Source of the DNA: JAHEKD01 sp965215945
GTDB lineage: Bacteria; Pseudomonadota; Gammaproteobacteria; Arenicellales; JAHEKD01
Reading direction: 5' to 3'
NCBI GenBank assembly: GCA_965215945.1
Contig: CBDCFC010000013.1
Coordinates: forward strand, 1-17,778
Length of the DNA: 17,778 nucleotides
Below, piece by piece: positions 1 to 7,614 of this stretch. The stretch's first letter is position 1. The number at the start of each line of letters is the position of its first letter. The position numbers and the translations under genes were made by a program. The notes beneath the pieces are model-generated. The model ran no database searches. It was not told where the DNA came from and worked only from the letters and a program-made list of their open reading frames with translations.

Positions 1-1328
1 GTTTTATACGCAGGCAGCTTATGGCTGGAAGACTCCCCGATAAGGATGCAGTACGCGTTGAGGAAATGATCAATTATTTTAATTATGATTATCCTGTTAG
101 CGCGGACATCAATGTCCCATTCACGACCACAACACAGGTGGTTGTATCACCGTGGAATGAAAACAATAAATTGATTCATATCGGCATCAAGGCATTTGAA
201 AAACAAAGCGTTGAAAAACCAAAATCAAATCTTGTGTTTTTGATCGATACCTCAGGTTCTATGCAGAGCGGTGATAAATTGCAATTGCTGATCAGCTCAT
301 TGCGATTATTGATAAACAGTTTAGATGAACATAGCACGGTATCCATTGTGACTTATGCGGGTACGGCTGGGACTGTGCTTGAACCTACCAGTATTAAGGA
401 CAAAGATAAAAATAATCAATGCACTTGATCGGTTGACGGCAGGCGGTTCAACCGCAGGCCATGCGGGTATTAAGCAAGCCTATGCATTGGCACAACAGCA
501 TTACGACCAGCAAGCGGTGAACCGTATTTTCCTGGCAACAGACGGTGACTTTAACGTTGGTATTGACGATCCAGAAAAACTTAAAGATTATATTGCCGAC
601 AAACGCAAATCCGGTGTGTTTTTGTCGGTGTTAGGTTTTGGCGATGGCAATTACAACGATCATCTAATGCAAACCTTGGCGCAAAACGGCAATGGCCCAG
701 GCCTTTTATATAGATACTTTAAATGAAGCACAAAAAGTGCTGGTCGATGAAGCTTCAAGCACTCTTTTTCCGGTGGCTAAAGATGTCAAAATTCAAATCG
801 AATTTAACCCGGCTGTTGTGGCTGAATATCGATTGATTGGCTACGAAACGCGTCAATTAAATACCGAGGACTTTAATAATGACAAAGTTGATGCTGGAGA
901 AATTGGGGCAGGGCATGCGGTAACTGCGATTTATGAAATAAACACCTGCCGATTCCAGCAACAAACTGATTGACGAGTCACGCTATCAAGACAACAAGAG
1001 TTTTGTGCCGACTACTGCAAGTGACTTTAAAGATGAATATGCATTTTTAAAGCTGCGCTTCAAAAAGCCAGACTCGGACCGTAGTGAGAAAATCACAACA
1101 CCGATAACAAAAACAGATGAGATTTCAAACTATGATGCTGCTGATCAGGATGTTCGCTTTGCCATTGCTGTGGCCGCCTTCGGGCAATTGTTAAAGGATA
1201 GCAAATATACAAACCAATTAAGCTCCGATGATGTACTAAAACTTGCCCAGTCAGCAAAAGGCGAAGATCAATACGGCTATCGAAGTGAATTTATTCAATT
1301 GGTAAATCTGGCCAAATCATTCGATTAA
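1..1328 (+). pseudogene. YfbK-like von Willebrand factor A protein, frameshifted, 5' end outside window
   Basis: Reading from base 3, the sequence gives the conserved YfbK-family lead-in (RLPDKDAVRVEEMINYF), then a vWA domain with the metal-binding DTSGSM signature and a later TDGDFNVG, then the C-terminal DUF3520-type region (FNPAVVAEYRLIGYE, DFNNDKVDAGEIGAGH) ending at a stop at 1326-1328. The family is predicted to sit at or outside the inner membrane and bind a metal through the MIDAS site; its function is poorly known. The frame breaks three times: near 408-412 (A run), 696-698 (C run) and 940-942 (A run). Dropping one base at each restores a continuous family-like protein. Identical +1 changes in homopolymers fit either a decayed gene or base-calling errors near a contig end. 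The start and signal sequence lie upstream of the window. Family assignment is firm; pseudogene status is uncertain. Confidence 0.8.
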
Positions 1329-1515
1329 AAAAAGCTACAGTAATAATCTAACTTTCGAAAGAACGGAATTCATTCACTGGATTAGATAGCGCACGGGTTT
1401 TTGATTATGAAGAGCTGGTGGTTGCCCAGAGCAGACTTTCAAGTAGTAATATCCTCAAGACATCACCTCTTTAAAGTGGCCCTTGTAAACATAATCGATT
1501 CATTTTCGGTAGGGC

Positions 1516-1989
1516 TTATAGTTTTTTGGTGAACTTTAAACATTTTACTGGCAGCTTCCCGGACTGGATTTGTGCCATATAATCAACAGCATCCTCTAAA
1601 ATCCATCCTGATTTTTCATAGAATTTTCTTGCGCGATCATTGCCAACTACAACGACTAAATAGACATCAGTCTGTCCATTTTTTAAGAGCATGTCCTCAC
1701 CAGCTTTAATTAATTTTTTGGCTAATCCAGTACCGCGATATGATTGTGCTACAAAAATCTGTTCTAACTCGTTGCCTTTAACAGTGACGAATCCATTTAT
1801 TTCATCGTCTGCAGATTCAGAAACTAATGTATCTTTGATGCGTTCTTCAACACGGGGAATGAATGAATCAAAAGTACGATATTGATATAGCTCATCAGGC
1901 ACAAGTCCTGTATGACCATCTTTCCAGCCTTCATGCCAGACTTTTGCAATGTGATAAATATCTTGACAGCAAGCCGGTCTAAGATTCAT
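1516..1989 (-). CDS. GNAT family N-acetyltransferase
   Basis: This 157-residue protein has the layout of a single-domain GNAT enzyme, which transfers an acetyl group from acetyl-CoA to an amine. The acetyl-CoA-binding motif A is visible at about residues 77-93 (QIFVAQSYRGTGLAKKL), with the pyrophosphate-binding R-G-T-G-L-A loop. The later NDRARKFYEKSGW segment is the usual motif B region, in which the Tyr often acts as general acid. There is no signal peptide or membrane segment, so the product is cytoplasmic. The acceptor substrate cannot be read from the sequence. It is a leftward gene about 90 bases downstream of another leftward gene. No good Shine-Dalgarno is present; instead a palindromic TTTGCC-GA-GGCAAA lies just before the start codon. 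Length is normal for the family. Confidence 0.88.
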   Translation of the reverse strand: MNLRPACCQDIYHIAKVWHEGWKDGHTGLVPDELYQYRTFDSFIPRVEERIKDTLVSESADDEINGFVTVKGNELEQIFVAQSYRGTGLAKKLIKAGEDMLLKNGQTDVYLVVVVGNDRARKFYEKSGWILEDAVDYMAQIQSGKLPVKCLKFTKKL

Positions 1990-1995
1990 TACTTG

Positions 1996-2009
1996 TTTGC
2001 CGAGGCAAA
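1996..2009. repeat. Short perfect inverted repeat before the GNAT gene
   Basis: TTTGCC-GA-GGCAAA has two perfect 6-base arms around a 2-base centre. It starts 7 bases upstream of the ATG of the leftward GNAT gene, where a ribosome binding site would be expected. It could be an operator half-pair or could limit translation. The centre is too small for a stable hairpin without opening inner pairs, so a DNA-binding site is the likelier reading. No function is shown. Confidence 0.35.
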
Positions 2010-2080
2010 TTTACTGAGATTCTGTTGCCAAGGTAAAACCAGTAGCAGATTCGATATTTATCTTTCAACAAAAAAGTAGG

Positions 2081-2464
2081 TTATTGTATCTCCCACAACA
2101 TTTTTAATGGCGTCCCTTTTTCGTAGGCTCTAATGTTTTTTTCGTCAACTCGTACTAAATCGTAACAACCATTTCCAGTGCCCCAGTTTTCGCACCACTT
2201 ACCATTTTTGATAAACCATTTAGAATCGTAAGGTTTACCGGCAATTTCTCCTTTTATAATTCCTTCAGTTTGACCTGCTTCAAATTCATCGTAGACTTGT
2301 GTCCATCGTGTTTTTTCATCATAGAGAAATAGCCCAGAAATTGTGGCTGATGAAAAGGTATCCAGCATTTCTTCTTCGCTCATGAAATTTTCAGCAATAG
2401 AAAATGGACTCAAAACGATAGAAAAAAGGAATGCGGTTTTGATTAATATTTTGTGGATCTGCAT
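2081..2464 (-). CDS. Small exported protein of unknown function (possibly DUF995-like)
   Basis: This 127-residue protein starts with a typical signal peptide: a Lys near the N-terminus, a hydrophobic stretch (TAFLFSIVLSPFSIA) and likely cleavage after SIA at about residue 24. The mature part is small and acidic, with two cysteines in a W-C-x-N-W...G-C-Y arrangement (about residues 88-101) that could form a disulfide in the periplasm. The pattern of a Trp-rich strand with 'G K W C' followed by 'G C Y' resembles DUF995-type proteins, but this is a motif impression, not a firm match. The start is well supported by an AAGGAG ribosome site at 2474-2479 (complement), nine bases before the ATG. No partner gene is obvious. 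Confidence 0.7.
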   Translation of the reverse strand: MQIHKILIKTAFLFSIVLSPFSIAENFMSEEEMLDTFSSATISGLFLYDEKTRWTQVYDEFEAGQTEGIIKGEIAGKPYDSKWFIKNGKWCENWGTGNGCYDLVRVDEKNIRAYEKGTPLKMLWEIQ

Positions 2465-2509
2465 GTGAACTAACTCCTTAAATTACAATGAGTTTTTTGA
2501 TTGCGACAG

Positions 2510-2518
2510 ATTATATCA
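2510..2518 (-). promoter_or_regulatory. Extended -10 promoter for the small exported protein gene
   Basis: Read on the minus strand, this is TGATATAAT, a perfect TGn-TATAAT extended -10 element, about 45 bases before the ATG of the 2081-2464 gene. No good -35 box sits 16-18 bases upstream, which is acceptable for extended -10 promoters. The remainder of the intergenic stretch up to 2745 holds only a weak AAAGTAA/TTACTTT inverted repeat (2567-2593) and no convincing gene. Confidence 0.5.
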
Positions 2519-2745
2519 AAATTTGTCCGGAGTATTTTTTGTCCGTGTAGTAAGGTGATTATGGATAAAGTAATCTGAGCGTAAGTTTACTTTGAGTAAT
2601 CTTCTGCTAAAGCACGCTAGTTGCTCAGACATGATAACTGTTAAATTGATTAAAGCATGATGCGATAAATTAGCTAAGTTGGGGTATCAGGTCTATTCCA
2701 ATACCGTAACATGTGCCGTCCATTCTATTTTTGGACGATAGAACT

Positions 2746-4284
2746 TTAAATCTCTGCCCAGAATGGCTTGAATTTCTTGAATTTTCGCCAGGAAGGCGCG
2801 GCCGTTTTGATCGCCCGATCCACACGCTGCTGCGACCATTCCTGGACCAGCACCGCCAGGTCAGGATCCTGACGTGCGGGGGTGACCGTCCACAAAATAT
2901 CTCTTGCTACAACCGCGTCATTTACATCCCCGAACTGGTTTTGGATTTTACTCATCAACGTTAAATAGGGCTTTACCTGTTCGTTTTCCCACAGGGAGCT
3001 AAATATCGAAGTGGCGTACCGAGCTTTTTTTCCGTACTTGCGCAGGGTATGCAGGTCTTCAGCCGGTAGACGCGACAAAGGTCGGTTTTCCTTTAGAAAA
3101 TCCCGTGCGGTTTTGTCCAGGACACCGACTGCGAAATCGCCCACGGACTGTTTGAAGTCTTTGTCTGGAATGTATTTTTCGATATCGGCCAGCCAGCGCT
3201 CGAACTGGATGATTAGCCTTGCATAGCGGCGGCTCTGAAGATATTCAATCGCCTCCGCTGTCGCCCGCCTGCGTTCTTGCCTGGCGATCCGAACTACTTT
3301 AGCGTATTGTTTATCTGCCAGAGGTTGCCAGGCCGTAATCAAAGGGATGGATTCATCAAGAAACACATGCCAGTCGCGGGCCGAGGACATTCTCCGCTGG
3401 AACCAGCGAAATTCTCCGTTGAAAGCCTTGCGCTCATGATACGGTAACACGGTCTTGAATGCCCGCATGATGGCACGTAGCCGCCGCATCGCTACCCGTG
3501 TCTGATGAATTGCCCTTGGGTTTGCGCTCAATACCGGTACCCGGTTTTCGAATAATTGTTCGAGCGCTTCTCCTATCGCCAACAAAAAAGCGTCGCCTGT
3601 GGCCATCCCGGGGTTGAGACGGATTGCGGTAGCTTTCCTGGGCTTTGGGCGCAGGGACTTGCGCGCCAGTGCATAACCCCGGCGTGCCTTGGTCAGATGT
3701 ATAGGCAGAACGTCCGATTTTTCACACACGTCAAGAACCAGGTTCAGCATTGGCAACACACTTCCTGAAATCAGCTCGAACTCTACCTCGCTGATGGTTT
3801 CTGTTCGCATCTTGCCCTTGCGCACGGCCCAGATCTTTCCCTGATCAAGCGCAAGCTTAAATCGGCTTTTTCCGCACTTAAATTGTAGTGTGGTCCTGGT
3901 CACAACCGTAGTGAATACCGGGGCGAGGCGATCATTGCTCAGTCGCTTTTTAGATATGAAACGGCACAGCCGGGGATCAGTAATCAGCTCCAGGCTGGGG
4001 CGATCCAACGTGATCGTGCTATTGAATTCCGTGAAGCTTTGTAGGCCGATAGGACCACCAGAGGGCAGTTTGACCGTCTGAGTCCTTTTCTTACCGTCAT
4101 CGCGGATGCGCAATGCCATGCTGGCTTTGCGAAGTACATGATGTGGCGTGTCATAATATGTGCTAACCAGCCGCCGCCTGCTCAGCTTGCCATCACGGTA
4201 TTTACGAATGATCTTAAGCTTGAGCAGCTTGTGCGCCTTCTCCGGGGGAACGGCGAGCTTAATTTCGATTTCCTTAACCTGCAT
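2746..4284 (-). CDS. CYTH-CHAD domain protein, putative inorganic triphosphatase/polyphosphate binding
   Basis: This 512-residue protein joins two domains. The N-terminal CYTH domain (about residues 1-205) opens with the signature E5-x-E7-x-K9 (EIEIKL) and has the basic strand ALRIR (57-61) and the acidic strand EVEFEL (166-171). CYTH tunnel enzymes hydrolyse triphosphate-containing substrates with divalent metal. The C-terminal CHAD domain (about residues 228-500) is helical and Arg/Lys-rich with conserved histidines, AIHQTRVAMRRLRA (H260) and LHTLRKYGKKARYA (H412), plus FGDVNDA (451-457). CHAD domains bind polyphosphate. The architecture matches YgiF-type triphosphatases. There is no signal peptide, so it is cytoplasmic. 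It is a leftward, apparently single gene with no phosphate genes nearby. Its G+C content looks higher than that of the genes to its left. Function is inferred from the family. Confidence 0.9.
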   Translation of the reverse strand: MQVKEIEIKLAVPPEKAHKLLKLKIIRKYRDGKLSRRRLVSTYYDTPHHVLRKASMALRIRDDGKKRTQTVKLPSGGPIGLQSFTEFNSTITLDRPSLELITDPRLCRFISKKRLSNDRLAPVFTTVVTRTTLQFKCGKSRFKLALDQGKIWAVRKGKMRTETISEVEFELISGSVLPMLNLVLDVCEKSDVLPIHLTKARRGYALARKSLRPKPRKATAIRLNPGMATGDAFLLAIGEALEQLFENRVPVLSANPRAIHQTRVAMRRLRAIMRAFKTVLPYHERKAFNGEFRWFQRRMSSARDWHVFLDESIPLITAWQPLADKQYAKVVRIARQERRRATAEAIEYLQSRRYARLIIQFERWLADIEKYIPDKDFKQSVGDFAVGVLDKTARDFLKENRPLSRLPAEDLHTLRKYGKKARYATSIFSSLWENEQVKPYLTLMSKIQNQFGDVNDAVVARDILWTVTPARQDPDLAVLVQEWSQQRVDRAIKTAAPSWRKFKKFKPFWAEI

Positions 4285-4462
4285 ATTTCATAAGTATTTG
4301 AGGGTTTGGGTCGATCTGGGAAAATAGGTGGAGTGATCGTTGACGATGTCTTATTGTAATAAGGCTCGGCAAGGATCGCTTCAGATATGAAGCCAGATTG
4401 GGCCAAAACTCACACGGACAAAACTGTAATGGTGATATGTTCATTAAAAACAGCATCCAAGA

Positions 4463-4476
4463 ACTGTAATTACAGT
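4463..4476. promoter_or_regulatory. Perfect 14-bp palindrome, candidate operator
   Basis: ACTGTAATTACAGT is a perfect palindrome. Its half-site ACTGTAAT also occurs at 4423-4430, exactly 40 bases away on the same strand, close to four helical turns. Both lie in the gap between the leftward 67-residue ORF and the leftward CYTH-CHAD gene, 140-190 bases before the latter's start. This is a plausible repressor or activator site for the CYTH-CHAD gene. The cognate regulator is unknown. Confidence 0.4.
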
Positions 4477-4489
4477 GTTTCATTTAACA

Positions 4490-4693
4490 CTAGCTCCGAC
4501 TTGTGAAATATGTAGGTTGATCAGCATCGGGATCAAAGGGGCATTTTTCATCAGCAATAAATGGATTGCGCGTAATTAGTTCGACTAAATTATTGTCGGT
4601 ATTTTCAGCTAGTGTGACGTCAAGACCGGTGATGAGCATTTCCAGTGAGGATTGATTAAGGTGGCCGAGTGGGCATGGTCTTTCAACTTTCAT
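4490..4693 (-). CDS. Possible small cysteine-containing protein, 67 residues
   Basis: This short leftward frame encodes a soluble acidic peptide with two Cys-Pro motifs, RPCPLGH near residue 7 and EKCPFDPDAD near residue 51. The pattern is more protein-like than random, with a balanced composition and a predicted amphipathic middle (SLEMLITGLDVTLAENTDNN). It has no signal peptide. A Shine-Dalgarno is not obvious before the ATG. It lies divergent to the TetR-mutase operon and upstream of the CYTH-CHAD gene. I do not recognise a family, and no function is offered. It may also be a chance frame. Confidence 0.4.
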   Translation of the reverse strand: MKVERPCPLGHLNQSSLEMLITGLDVTLAENTDNNLVELITRNPFIADEKCPFDPDADQPTYFTSRS

Positions 4694-4807
4694 AGTCCAT
4701 AAGAATATCAGAACCGTTGCGGTTGCACATATTCACTTCGCAGTAATAATCCCCAGCGGCCTGTTTAACTCTAAGTATATTTATTAAAGAGGCCTTTGCT
4801 TTTTTTA

Positions 4808-4854
4808 TTGACATTATTTTCGTAATGCGGTTAACTGAGCAAACGCTTGGTTAA
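4808..4854 (+). promoter_or_regulatory. Promoter with overlapping palindromic operator for the TetR-mutase operon
   Basis: A perfect TTGACA -35 box lies at 4808-4813. Seventeen bases later a weak -10 (TTAACT, 4831-4836) coincides with the left edge of a 24-bp imperfect palindrome at 4831-4854. Its arms, TTAACTGAGC and GCTTGGTTAA, match at 8 of 10 positions around an AAAC centre. The palindrome ends 13 bases before the repressor ATG. This layout is typical of an autoregulating TetR repressor whose site blocks polymerase. The inner AAGC/GCTT-like core resembles operators of TetR regulators that sense acyl-CoAs. The promoter and operator roles are inferred. Confidence 0.55.
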
Positions 4855-4867
4855 TTTTTTGCTAAAC

Positions 4868-5467
4868 ATGACAGCAGCAACACTCGCAACTGAAAGTACA
4901 AAGACACGCGCCAACAACCGAATTGACGAATTACTAGACGCAAGTGCTCGGCGGTTTGCCGAAGCTGGCTACAAAGCGACAACGACACGCGACATCGCCA
5001 AGGAAGTCAAAATGCAGCCTGGCTCGGTTTATTATCACTTCAAGTCCAAGGGTGAACTATTGCTTGCCATTTACCAGACAGGTGTGCAGCGCATTAGCGA
5101 AAAAGTCACCCGTGCCATTACAGAGCAGTCCGAGCCACTTGATAAGTTAAAAGCGGCCTTGAATGCGCATCTGGAAGTGATTCTGGACGAATCAGACTAT
5201 GCCCGTGTGCTAACCACAGTACAACCTAGCGAAGTCCCTCAATTCGAAGATCAACTGATCAGGCTTAGAAACGATTATGAAAAACTGTTTATCGATTTGA
5301 TGAACACGCTGCCATTCAAGCCCGATGCAGATAAAAACATATTGAGGATGCTGATGATTGGCGCTGCCAATTATTCCCAGTGGTGGTATCGGCCCGGAGG
5401 CAAATCCCCTTCTTATCTTGCGGAACAACTGGCAATCATGATTGAAGGCTGCCTGGAGGAACAATAA
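4868..5467 (+). CDS. TetR/AcrR family transcriptional regulator (acyl-CoA sensor type)
   Basis: This 199-residue repressor has an N-terminal helix-turn-helix (about residues 17-62), including ARRFAEAGYKATTTRDIA and the recognition region QPGSVYYHFKSKGELL, both hallmark TetR sequences. The C-terminal ligand domain ends with a WWYRPGG motif (172-178), a feature of TetR regulators of the KstR2/FadR kind that bind acyl-CoAs, so the inducer may be the mutase substrate or product. The ATG at 4868 is preferred; a TTG at 4847 is in frame but lies inside the palindromic operator. The gene is first in the operon and its TAA shares one base with the ATG of the B12 subunit gene, so translation is probably coupled. 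It likely represses its own operon through the palindrome at 4831-4854. Ligand assignment is inference. Confidence 0.9.
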   Translation: MTAATLATESTKTRANNRIDELLDASARRFAEAGYKATTTRDIAKEVKMQPGSVYYHFKSKGELLLAIYQTGVQRISEKVTRAITEQSEPLDKLKAALNAHLEVILDESDYARVLTTVQPSEVPQFEDQLIRLRNDYEKLFIDLMNTLPFKPDADKNILRMLMIGAANYSQWWYRPGGKSPSYLAEQLAIMIEGCLEEQ

Positions 5468-5928
5468 TGAACACTTTAACACAAGGCCAATCTATGCCTG
5501 AAATTCCATACCGTGTATTGGTGACCAAAATTGGTTTTGACGGCCATGATCGCGGCTCTCGCCTGATTGCCACATTTTTGAAAGATGCGGGTATGGAGGT
5601 CATCTACACCCCGCCCTGGCAGACGATTAATAGCGTCGCCAAATTAGTCATCGAAGAAGATATCGACGTTATCGGCATCAGCTCGCTCGCCACTGACCAT
5701 CTTATAGTACCTGACCTGATGAGCACGCTGACAGACGCTGGCTTAGAAACCGTTAAGGTCGTCGTTGGTGGAATTATCCCTAAATCCGAACATGCTTTGC
5801 TGTTGGAAGCTGGCGTGTCGGCTATTTTTGGACCGGGCACTTCCCGTGAACAGGTAGTGGAAGCATTCACTCAGCTGACTGAGAGTGCCCGGGCGGAGAA
5901 GTTTCAAGCGTTTGAGAAGTCTGCTTAA
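5467..5928 (+). CDS. Cobalamin-binding small subunit of an acyl-CoA mutase
   Basis: This 153-residue protein is a free-standing B12-binding domain of the kind found in two-subunit acyl-CoA mutases (IcmB, HcmB type). The base-off/His-on signature K-x3-D-x-H-x2-G is intact (K21, D25, H27, G30 in KIGFDGHDRG), with H27 expected to ligate cobalt. Further family landmarks are DVIGISSL, VVVGGIIP and the late FGPGTSREQV. Normal members have S-G-A-H or A-G-G-H after the SSL strand; here it is ATDHL, a mild deviation. A GGAGGA ribosome site (5455-5460) precedes the ATG by six bases. It is made just before the catalytic subunit gene, 21 bases away, and the two should form the holoenzyme with adenosylcobalamin between them. 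Confidence 0.93.
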   Translation: MNTLTQGQSMPEIPYRVLVTKIGFDGHDRGSRLIATFLKDAGMEVIYTPPWQTINSVAKLVIEEDIDVIGISSLATDHLIVPDLMSTLTDAGLETVKVVVGGIIPKSEHALLLEAGVSAIFGPGTSREQVVEAFTQLTESARAEKFQAFEKSA

Positions 5929-5949
5929 CAGAGCCTGCAGGAGAAACCC

Positions 5950-7614
5950 ATGAGCAATTCTGAAAAAATGAACAAGGAAATCGACGTCTGGCAGTCTGCG
6001 TATAAGGCACAGGTAAAAAACGACAAAACTTTTCGCAATCGATCCGGCATTGAAATTGCCCCTTTGTATGTACCGGCTCATCACGAACAAAGCGATGATT
6101 ATTTTGACAAATTAGGCATGCCTGGTGAGTACCCCTTTACCCGTGGTATTTATCCCAGCATGTATCGTGGCCGTACCTGGACACAACGTCAGTTAATCGG
6201 GCTGGGCACACCTGAAAACTACAATGAACGGGTTAAAAAAATACTGGAACTCGGTGCCAGCGCCATCAGCCTGATACCCTGTAATTCAGTTTTTCGCGGA
6301 TACGATTGTGATGAAGTGCCGGAGAAATTATTGGGCACTTGCGGTACGGTCGTAAACTCCGCCGATCACATGGATACAGCCCTGGCGGGCGTGGATATCG
6401 GGAATATTTCAACAGCCATGAACGATCCGTCGCCGTTTACATTATTTGCTTTTCTTCTGGCAACGGCAAAACGTCGTGGTGTACCTTGGGACCAGGTGAC
6501 CGGAACAGCAAACCAAAGTGATTACATTTCCCACTTTGTTGCCAACCACATGTTCTATCGGTTGTCCTTGCCCGGCTCGCGCCGCGTGTTTATGGATCAC
6601 ATTCAATTCTGCTGCGATAAAGTACCGAACTGGAATCCGGTTTCCGTCGTCGGTCAGCACATGCAGCAGGCAGGTGCTACTCCAGCACAGACTATGGGCT
6701 TTGCCCTGTCGAGCGCCATTCAGTATGCTGAGGATTGCATCCAGCGCGATATGGCCCCGGATAGTTTCCTCCCGCGCTTCACCTTTTTCTTTGATATATC
6801 CATCAGTTTCTTTGAAGAGGTTGCCAAATTTCGGGCCGGGCGCCGTATCTGGGCCCGTATTGCCAGGAAAAGATTGGGAGCGCAAGATCCCCGATCCTGG
6901 CGATTCAAATTCCACGGTCAAACTTCCGGCGCCGATCTGACACGCCAGCTGCCGACTAACAACATCGCCCGAGTCACAACACAGGCGATTGCCGGTATCC
7001 TGGGAGGGTTGCAATCCATGCACACGGATTCATACGACGAAGCCATTGCCGTGCCAACTGAAAAGGCCGCCAAAATCGCAATCGCCACGCAAAATATTCT
7101 GCGCGAAGAAGCACATCTGTGTGACGTCATTGATCCATTAGGAGGCTCCTATTACGTCGAGCAGCTGACCGACGAAATGGAAAAAAATATTATCGACGTG
7201 ATCAACAAGATTGATGCCGAGGGGGGTATGTATAAGGCTGTTGAAAATGGAATGGTCCAGGAAATGATCGGCAAGTCTGCTCTGGTGTATCAAAAGAAAA
7301 TCGAAGCTGGTGAAGAAAAGGTTGTTGGTGTTAACTGCTACCAGGAAGAGGAAAACCATGAAGAGCCCGACCCCTATCGTCCTGACCAGGATGACATGAA
7401 TAAACATGTGCAGGCATTTCGAAAATTCAAAGCTGATCGTAGTCAGGCCGACGTTACCAAGGCTCTGGACAATCTGATACGAGCGGTAAGTGATGAGAAT
7501 CTGAACATTTTTGCAGCCGTCGTTGAGGCAGCAGACGTAGGAGTAACGCATGGCGAAATCGTCGCCTGTCTGCGCCAGGAATTGGGTTTCGGCCAACCGC
7601 TAATTGCCGCGTGA
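5950..7614 (+). CDS. Adenosylcobalamin-dependent acyl-CoA mutase, large catalytic subunit, atypical substrate residues
   Basis: This 554-residue protein matches the TIM-barrel large subunit of the methylmalonyl-/isobutyryl-CoA mutase family, which rearranges acyl-CoA carbon skeletons by radical chemistry. Landmarks in order: YPFTRGIYPSMYRGR (61-75), FRGYDCD (115-121), GQHMQQAGATPAQ (235-247, with active-site H237), FHGQTSGADL (321-330), LGGLQSMHTDSYDEA (351-365) and DPLGGSYYVE (395-404). Diagnostic positions are odd. The methylmalonyl carboxylate-binding Arg is Ala198 (FVAN for MVRN), the substrate-contact Gln of TGTIQN is Asn188, the AFDLPTHRGYDSD stretch reads IPCNSVFRGYDCD with Cys111 for Asp, and Tyr243 of GYHM is Gln. 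Tyr72, equivalent to Tyr89 of the Propionibacterium enzyme, is kept. It is therefore unlikely to be methylmalonyl-CoA mutase, and the 2-hydroxyisobutyryl signature is also absent. A GCAGGAG site precedes the ATG. Substrate unknown. Confidence 0.92.
   Translation: MSNSEKMNKEIDVWQSAYKAQVKNDKTFRNRSGIEIAPLYVPAHHEQSDDYFDKLGMPGEYPFTRGIYPSMYRGRTWTQRQLIGLGTPENYNERVKKILELGASAISLIPCNSVFRGYDCDEVPEKLLGTCGTVVNSADHMDTALAGVDIGNISTAMNDPSPFTLFAFLLATAKRRGVPWDQVTGTANQSDYISHFVANHMFYRLSLPGSRRVFMDHIQFCCDKVPNWNPVSVVGQHMQQAGATPAQTMGFALSSAIQYAEDCIQRDMAPDSFLPRFTFFFDISISFFEEVAKFRAGRRIWARIARKRLGAQDPRSWRFKFHGQTSGADLTRQLPTNNIARVTTQAIAGILGGLQSMHTDSYDEAIAVPTEKAAKIAIATQNILREEAHLCDVIDPLGGSYYVEQLTDEMEKNIIDVINKIDAEGGMYKAVENGMVQEMIGKSALVYQKKIEAGEEKVVGVNCYQEEENHEEPDPYRPDQDDMNKHVQAFRKFKADRSQADVTKALDNLIRAVSDENLNIFAAVVEAADVGVTHGEIVACLRQELGFGQPLIAA

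Noticed and set aside
1352..1474. Open stretch downstream of the vWA gene reading FDYEELVVAQSRLSS
   Set aside because: It has no start codon and is only about 40 codons long. The likeness to receptor or vWA N-terminal VVTGSR-type sequences is too weak to call a gene remnant.
2713..4081. Several rightward open frames over the CYTH-CHAD gene (for example 2713-2964 and 3556-3768)
   Set aside because: They are antisense to a well-supported 512-residue gene, lack domain signals and reflect its G+C-rich codon use.
4760..4807. GGCCT...AGGCC inverted repeat followed by a T run before the TetR promoter, as a terminator
   Set aside because: The arms are only five bases with a loop of nearly 30, too weak to support a terminator or attenuator.
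4847..4867. TTG at 4847 as the start of the TetR gene
   Set aside because: It would add seven non-conserved residues and lies inside the palindromic operator; the ATG at 4868 fits the family better.
6442..7023. A 193-residue leftward frame opposite the mutase large subunit
   Set aside because: It is long but has no recognisable motif, and the opposite strand carries a strongly conserved enzyme over the same bases.
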